Made by a program: the position numbers and the translations under genes. This document shows positions 59,850-64,000 of a DNA stretch of 64,000 bases, piece after piece. The DNA is from Ferruginibacter yonginensis (lineage in GTDB: Bacteria > Bacteroidota > Bacteroidia > Chitinophagales > Chitinophagaceae): the NCBI RefSeq assembly GCF_042651465.1, contig NZ_JBHSCZ010000001.1, positions 1,054,001-1,118,000 on the forward strand, in the 5' to 3' direction. The first letter of the stretch is position 1. The number at the start of each line of letters is the position of its first letter. A model generated the notes under the pieces. It did no database searches. It saw only the letters and a program-made list of their open reading frames with translations, and was not told the origin of the DNA.

Positions 59850-60665
59850 ATGGCAACAAAAGTTTGGTTAATAACTGGAACATCAAAAGGTTTTGGAAGA
59901 GTTTGGGCTGAAGCAGCTTTAAAACGTGGTGACAAAGTAGTAGCAACTGCACGAAACATTGACTCATTAGCTTCATTAAAACAAGCGTATGGAGACGCTG
60001 TACTACCTGTTACTTTGGATGTGAATAATAGAGTTGAATGTTTTTCTGCAGTTGATAAAGCCGTTAAACATTTTGGACAAATAGATGTACTTATAAACAA
60101 TGCAGGTTTTGGCCACTTTGGTTATGTTGAAGAAATAAGTGAAAGTGAAGCTAGGCAACAAATTGAAACCAATTTATTTGGCTCACTTTGGATGATACAA
60201 GCTGTTCTACCTATTATGAGAAATCAAAAATACGGACATATTTTACAAGTATCTAGTATTGGAGGTGTAATGGCTTTCCCAAGTTTGGGTATTTATCATG
60301 CTTCTAAGTGGGCGGTAGAAGGTATTTGTGAATCAATGAACCAAGAAGTTGCTCAATTTGGTATTAAAACTACACTTATTGAACCAGCTGCATATGCCAC
60401 AGAATGGGCTACTGCTTCTGCAAGTATCAGTACACCAATAGAAGCCTACAATGGATTAAGAGAAGCTATGAAAGCTGCAAGTAGCACTATGACATCGGGT
60501 GACCCCAATGCGACTGCTGAGGCTATTTTAAAAGTAGTAGATGTTACGAATCCGCCACTCAGGTTATTCTTAGGAAAACTACCACTTATGATGATAGAAC
60601 CTACTTATAACAAAAGACTGGAAACTTGGAAAGAATGGAATGAAATATCTGCTAACGCTCAATAA
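59850..60665 (+). CDS. Short-chain dehydrogenase/reductase (SDR)
   Basis: A 271-residue classical SDR. VWLITGTSKGFGRVWAEAALKRGDKVVATARN is the NADP(H)-binding fold (TGxxxGxG and following Arg), DVLINNAGFGHFG the NNAG motif, ILQVSSIGGVMAFPSLGIYHASKWAVEGICESMN the Ser/Tyr/Lys active site. The rest resembles the ketoreductase-like oxidoreductases often linked to AraC regulators. Substrate unknown. Followed after 6 bp by the DoxX gene and then by the AraC gene. Confidence 0.93.
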   Translation: MATKVWLITGTSKGFGRVWAEAALKRGDKVVATARNIDSLASLKQAYGDAVLPVTLDVNNRVECFSAVDKAVKHFGQIDVLINNAGFGHFGYVEEISESEARQQIETNLFGSLWMIQAVLPIMRNQKYGHILQVSSIGGVMAFPSLGIYHASKWAVEGICESMNQEVAQFGIKTTLIEPAAYATEWATASASISTPIEAYNGLREAMKAASSTMTSGDPNATAEAILKVVDVTNPPLRLFLGKLPLMMIEPTYNKRLETWKEWNEISANAQ

Positions 60666-60671
60666 GTAATT

Positions 60672-61040
60672 ATGAAAACAATCAAAAAAATTTTACTTTA
60701 CTTATTAATAGCATTTTACTTATTTATGGGGTCTATGCACTTTGTAAAACCCGAGCAGTATTTTGAAATGATGCCCTCATGGCTGCCAGTACATAGCATC
60801 CTCATATCACTAAGCGGTGTTATTGAAATTGCATTGGCTTTATTGCTAATACCCAACACAACTAGAACAATTGCTGCTAAAGTGATTATTGCAATGCTGA
60901 TTATATTTTTCTTTGCCATACATATACCTCAAAGTATCAGTTACTATACATCAGGCAATAAACTATTCATAGCTAGCCTTATTAGATTACCCATTCAGTT
61001 TTTGTTTATAGGCTGGGCTTGGATGTTTGCAAAGAAGTAA
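60672..61040 (+). CDS. DoxX-like four-helix membrane protein
   Basis: A 122-residue protein with four hydrophobic helices: LLYLLIAFYLFMGSMHFVKPEQYFEMMPSWLPVHS, LISLSGVIEIALALLLIP, VIIAMLIIFFFAIHIP and LIRLPIQFLFIGWAWMFA. The G-x-x-H-F-x-P-E-x-Y-x-x-M-x-P-x-W-L-P signature matches the DoxX/MauE-like family seen next to SDR and AraC genes. Function unknown; possibly a quinone- or disulfide-linked membrane component. Confidence 0.82.
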   Translation: MKTIKKILLYLLIAFYLFMGSMHFVKPEQYFEMMPSWLPVHSILISLSGVIEIALALLLIPNTTRTIAAKVIIAMLIIFFFAIHIPQSISYYTSGNKLFIASLIRLPIQFLFIGWAWMFAKK

Positions 61041-61056
61041 TTATAGAACACAAATC

Positions 61057-61101
61057 ATGAGTGTAAAGTAGAGAACTATTTTGCACTCATTACACTTTAC
61101 A
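61057..61101 (+). promoter_or_regulatory. Paired inverted repeats upstream of the AraC gene
   Basis: ATGAGTG (61057-61063) faces CACTCAT (61084-61090) and TGTAAAGT (61062-61069) faces ACTTTACA (61094-61101). The pair lies within 52 bp of the AraC start codon and includes TATTTTGC, close to a -7 element. Possible autoregulatory operator. Confidence 0.4.
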
Positions 61102-61108
61102 TAACAAC

Positions 61109-62026
61109 ATGGCACATAAAATAACACATATAAAAATCAACACCGTTTCTGAACTACACCGCTTGATGGAGATCCCAAAGCCGCTGCATCCATTAATTAG
61201 CTTGATTAATATGGACAATGTAAAACCTTCATCCCATCAAGAAGCTGTTAACTTTATACTTAACTTTTATAGTGTTTCCTTAAAAAGGAATGTAAAAGGA
61301 AAATTGAAATACGGACAAAATTATTACGACTTTGACGAAGGCGTACTTGGTATGACAGCCCCTCAACAAATTTTATCAGTAAATAATGATGATAATTACA
61401 GGGTTTCTGGTTGGTGGCTGGTATTTCATAAAGATTTTATTTTAAATTATCCATTAGGCAAAGCCATTAAAAACTATGGCTTTTTTTCTTATGCCGTGCA
61501 TGAAGCTTTACACCTATCTGATAAAGAAGAAAAAATGTTAGAAACAATATTTAAAAATATTGAGCAAGAATATCAAACGAATATTGATACATACAGCCAA
61601 GATGTGATGGTGACTCAAATAGAACTATTACTCAACTACTGTAACAGATTTTATAATAGACAATTTCTTACAAGAAAAGCAGTAAATAATGATTTACTAA
61701 CAAGATTTGAAAACTTACTTCATGAATATTTTAACAACGATAAAATTATTCAACAAAAACTTCCATCCGTTCATTACTTTTCTAATCAACTAAATATTTC
61801 CCCTAATTATTTAAGTGATATGCTAAAATCATTAACAGGCCAAACTACACAAGAACATATTCACAACAAACTTATAGAAAAAGCAAAAGAAATATTATCA
61901 ACTACGAACTTATCTGTAGGCGAAGTAGCATATCAATTGGGTTTTGAGCATCCTCAATCGTTTAGTAAATTGTTTAAAGGCAAAACAAATATGACACCGT
62001 TGCAATTTAGAGCAACTTTCAATTAA
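61109..62026 (+). CDS. AraC-family transcriptional regulator
   Basis: A 305-residue regulator. Residues about 30-165 are a cupin-like sensing domain (FYSVSLKRNVKGKLKYGQNYYDFDEGVLGMTAPQQI). The C-terminal about 100 residues have two helix-turn-helix units: VHYFSNQLNISPNYLSDMLKSLTGQTTQEHIHNKLIEKAKEIL, then LSVGEVAYQLGFEHPQSFSKLFKGKTNMTPLQFR. It probably controls the SDR-DoxX genes upstream and its own promoter. The effector is unknown. Confidence 0.93.
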   Translation: MAHKITHIKINTVSELHRLMEIPKPLHPLISLINMDNVKPSSHQEAVNFILNFYSVSLKRNVKGKLKYGQNYYDFDEGVLGMTAPQQILSVNNDDNYRVSGWWLVFHKDFILNYPLGKAIKNYGFFSYAVHEALHLSDKEEKMLETIFKNIEQEYQTNIDTYSQDVMVTQIELLLNYCNRFYNRQFLTRKAVNNDLLTRFENLLHEYFNNDKIIQQKLPSVHYFSNQLNISPNYLSDMLKSLTGQTTQEHIHNKLIEKAKEILSTTNLSVGEVAYQLGFEHPQSFSKLFKGKTNMTPLQFRATFN

Positions 62027-62150
62027 ATAGACGGAAGCGTTATGCCTTCGTTCGTATTCTTATGATCAAAATATTTGATGTGCTACAATTTCGTTATATA
62101 AAGAAACGAACTATTGCGAAGCGTTTGTATTTATTTGTGGACTGCTGTTT
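62027..62150. other. Spacer between AraC gene and repeat A5
   Basis: No ORF is supported. CGGAAGCG and TATGCCTTCG near 62030-62052 form a weak stem close to the AraC stop. Confidence 0.3.
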
Positions 62151-62291
62151 TGATAGCTTTCATTTTTATGCTCTTGCATTATGTTGAACTTTTTATTGCT
62201 CCAAAAAAGTACCAAAAAAGAACCCACCTGTATTCGATAACGGCCCGAATACGGGTTGGTTCCATGTTGGGGCGGTTGTGTTATTGTAAAT
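62151..62291 (+). repeat. Repeat module A, solitary degenerate copy A5
   Basis: Begins TGATAGCTTT and ends GTGTTATTGTAAA. The hairpin CCTGTATTCG / CGAATACGGG (62227-62255) keeps pairing through one G-T wobble. The stem arms GAACTTTTTA and CAAAAAAGTAC are partly mismatched, and two extra bases shift the frame seen in A1-A4. No B module follows; hsdM ends 52 bp downstream. Confidence 0.8.
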
Positions 62292-62343
62292 TAATAATAG
62301 TATTTATCCAATAAAGAATAAACTTTTTTAGGATGAGACAAAA

Positions 62344-64000
62344 CTAAATTTTTGGTAAACCTAATTCGTCTAAGAATTTATTATGTGTATCTCTTGCTTT
62401 GGCTATGTCTTTGTCAAGGTCGACGAGTTTTTTATTTACTTCCTTCAGGTCAATAAGTTCTTCGTCTAACGATGTGCTTATATACCTTGATATATTAAGG
62501 TTGAATTCGTTTTTAATGATTTCGTCCATCGATACTCTTCGAGAATAACGGATTTCTTCTTTTCGGTCTCTGTATGTTTCAACTATCTTGTCAATATTTT
62601 CAGGCAGTAAGTTGTTTTGTCGTTTGCCTTTTTCAAAGTGGTCAACGGCATTAATAAACAATACATCGTCAAACTTTTTGCACTTCTTTAAAACCAAAAT
62701 ACAAACAGGAATACCAGTCGAGAAAAACAGATTTGCAGGGAGTCCAATTACTGTGTCAATATTTCCGTCCTCTAAAAGTTTCCTTCTGATTTTTTCTTCT
62801 GCTCCGCTTCTGAATAAAACGCCATGAGGCAATATAATTGCCATTGTTCCTTCTTTACTTAAAAAATGAAAACCGTGTAAAAGGAAAGCAAAATCGGCTG
62901 CTGATTTTGGTGCAAGCCCGTAACTTTTAAAACGAAAATCTTGTCCCATTTCTTCTGATGGTTCCCAACGGTAGCTAAAAGGCGGATTGGCTACGATGGC
63001 ATCAAATTCTAATTTCTTTGAAGGATTTATTTCATTCAAAACCTCCCAATCATTGACCAAAGTATCTCCGTGATGAATTGTAAATTCAGTGTCTTTCACT
63101 CCATGCAACAGCATGTTCATCCTTGCTAAGTTATAGGTCGTAATGTTTTTCTCTTGACCATAAATCTTACCGATTGTCCCACCTGCATCTGTCATTTTTT
63201 TACGGACGTTAAGTAATAATGATCCCGAACCACTGGTAAAGTCCAACACCCGTTCAATCTTTTTCTTTTCACCATTGCTTGGGTCTTGGCTGTCAAGTAT
63301 TACAATAGAAGAAAGTATATCTGAAATTCGTTGAGGAGTGTAAAATTCACCTGCTTTTTGACCAGAACCTGCTGCAAATTTTCCAATCAAAAACTCATAG
63401 GCATTTCCTAAATAATCAGCATCATCCCCTTTATCGAATTCTTTTATGCCTTCTGCAATTGTTTGAATGATATTACAGAGCTTTTTATTTCGTTCTTCGT
63501 AGTTCTTGCCAAGTTTATCCGAATCTAAATTGATTTCAGAAAACAAGCCTTGAAAGGTGCTTTCAAAAGATTCGTTTTCTATGTATTTAAAGCCATCTTG
63601 TAAGGTGCGAAGTAATTCTTTGCTCTGTGTTCTTGCTAAATCCGCAATATTTTCCCATAGAAAATCTGGCTCAATTACATAGTGAACCTTTCTTCGCATT
63701 TGCTTTTCAAACTCTTTTATGTCATTAGGATTATCGAGATACCACTTTCTAAGTGGTGAGACTGGAATATTTACAGTATTCTCAATGGCTATGACTTTAT
63801 TGTCCTGATTGGCACGAAATTTCTTCTCAATTTTTAACTCTAATGCATCTTTTTGAATAGTAATAAAAAGATTGTTAGTGGGATAGTCTTTGCCCAATTC
63901 CTTTTTAGCTGCTGCTTCGTAGTTGTCGCTTAGATAGCGTAAGAACAAAAATGAAAGCATGTAATCTCGGAACTGGTCAGCGTTCATTGCGCCACGCAAT
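62344..64000 (-). CDS. hsdM: Type I restriction-modification methyltransferase HsdM (cut by the right edge)
   Basis: 552 visible residues; the frame is open to the edge and starts in the middle of the N-terminal helical domain (LRGAMNADQFRDYMLSFLFLRYLSDNYE), so perhaps 20-30 residues are missing. N6-adenine methylase motifs: SAM loop RVLDFTSGSGSLLLNVRK (Phe and Ser replace the usual Pro and Cys of DPTCGSGS), and catalytic NPPFSY. GEFYTPQRISDIL and the C-terminal coiled coil LIDLKEVNKKLVDLDKDIAKARDTHNKFLDELGL are typical. HsdM modifies adenine in complex with HsdS. No hsdS or hsdR lies downstream in the window. Confidence 0.95.
   Translation of the reverse strand, partial: LRGAMNADQFRDYMLSFLFLRYLSDNYEAAAKKELGKDYPTNNLFITIQKDALELKIEKKFRANQDNKVIAIENTVNIPVSPLRKWYLDNPNDIKEFEKQMRRKVHYVIEPDFLWENIADLARTQSKELLRTLQDGFKYIENESFESTFQGLFSEINLDSDKLGKNYEERNKKLCNIIQTIAEGIKEFDKGDDADYLGNAYEFLIGKFAAGSGQKAGEFYTPQRISDILSSIVILDSQDPSNGEKKKIERVLDFTSGSGSLLLNVRKKMTDAGGTIGKIYGQEKNITTYNLARMNMLLHGVKDTEFTIHHGDTLVNDWEVLNEINPSKKLEFDAIVANPPFSYRWEPSEEMGQDFRFKSYGLAPKSAADFAFLLHGFHFLSKEGTMAIILPHGVLFRSGAEEKIRRKLLEDGNIDTVIGLPANLFFSTGIPVCILVLKKCKKFDDVLFINAVDHFEKGKRQNNLLPENIDKIVETYRDRKEEIRYSRRVSMDEIIKNEFNLNISRYISTSLDEELIDLKEVNKKLVDLDKDIAKARDTHNKFLDELGLPKI

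Noticed and set aside
55829..62343. Integron attC array
   Set aside because: The palindromic modules lie near gene ends, but no RYYYAAC/GTTRRRY pair brackets them, no integron integrase is seen, and modules occur in tandem without genes.
1..64000. tRNA or rRNA genes
   Set aside because: No cloverleaf-like sequence or rRNA segment was recognised in any spacer by eye; a covariance search would be decisive.

Overview
The window is bacterial chromosome from a member of the Bacteroidota, most likely a Chitinophagaceae-like soil or freshwater organism (inference). The evidence is an AT-rich sequence, TAnnTTTG-type promoter elements with a few TTTG boxes 19-20 bp upstream, many SusC/OMP-style beta-barrels, a type IX secretion (T9SS) C-terminal sorting domain, DUF4835/DUF4296 proteins, a Bacteroidota-type omega subunit (RpoZ), a kynureninase and an epimerase-type threonine dehydrogenase. 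No rRNA, tRNA, CRISPR array, transposase or phage gene was seen.

Bases 1-55,800 are ordinary core genome. The left part holds a truncated M1 peptidase, a MORN/YwqK-like protein, an SRPBCC protein and a FAH-family hydrolase. These are followed by ftsK-pth, aroK-DUF423 and an Mrp/ApbC ATPase, then a GDPD-kynU-paiB-like-pyrF-thioredoxin operon. Next come a GDSL hydrolase, two paralogous beta-barrels, threonine dehydrogenase divergent from kdsA, a PspC protein and aconitase. Then follow two repeat-rich secreted proteins, tgt, GT2-rsmG-M28 peptidase, a GNAT protein, a second M1 peptidase, pepP-pssA-purS-rsmI, pckA and an amino-acid racemase. The bamD-rpoZ-coaBC-DUF4835-DUF4296-scoA-scoB operon, an OmpA protein, a polyprenyl synthase-recJ-methyltransferase operon, htpG, a 1489-residue T9SS-secreted nuclease, an exonuclease, small envelope proteins and fusA complete this part. 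Many genes end in clear intrinsic terminators; three convergent or tail-to-tail spacers hold perfect 32-34 bp palindromes. Several genes appear to have promoters so close to the ATG that their mRNAs would be leaderless.

From about 55,830 to the right edge the character changes to an accessory, repeat-rich zone. A structured element recurs: module A (hairpins), a diverged spacer of nearly constant length, then module B (about 246 bp, hairpins plus a terminator-like stem). It occurs as A-A-v-B twice in tandem, as a deleted A-v-B once, and as a lone degenerate A. These copies separate a sodium/proton antiporter-like gene, an SDR-DoxX-AraC cluster, and a type I restriction-modification methyltransferase (hsdM) cut by the right edge. 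This repeat family is the least explained feature of the window.

All calls come from reading the sequence; no database search was run. Family names rest on recognised motifs and remembered family patterns.
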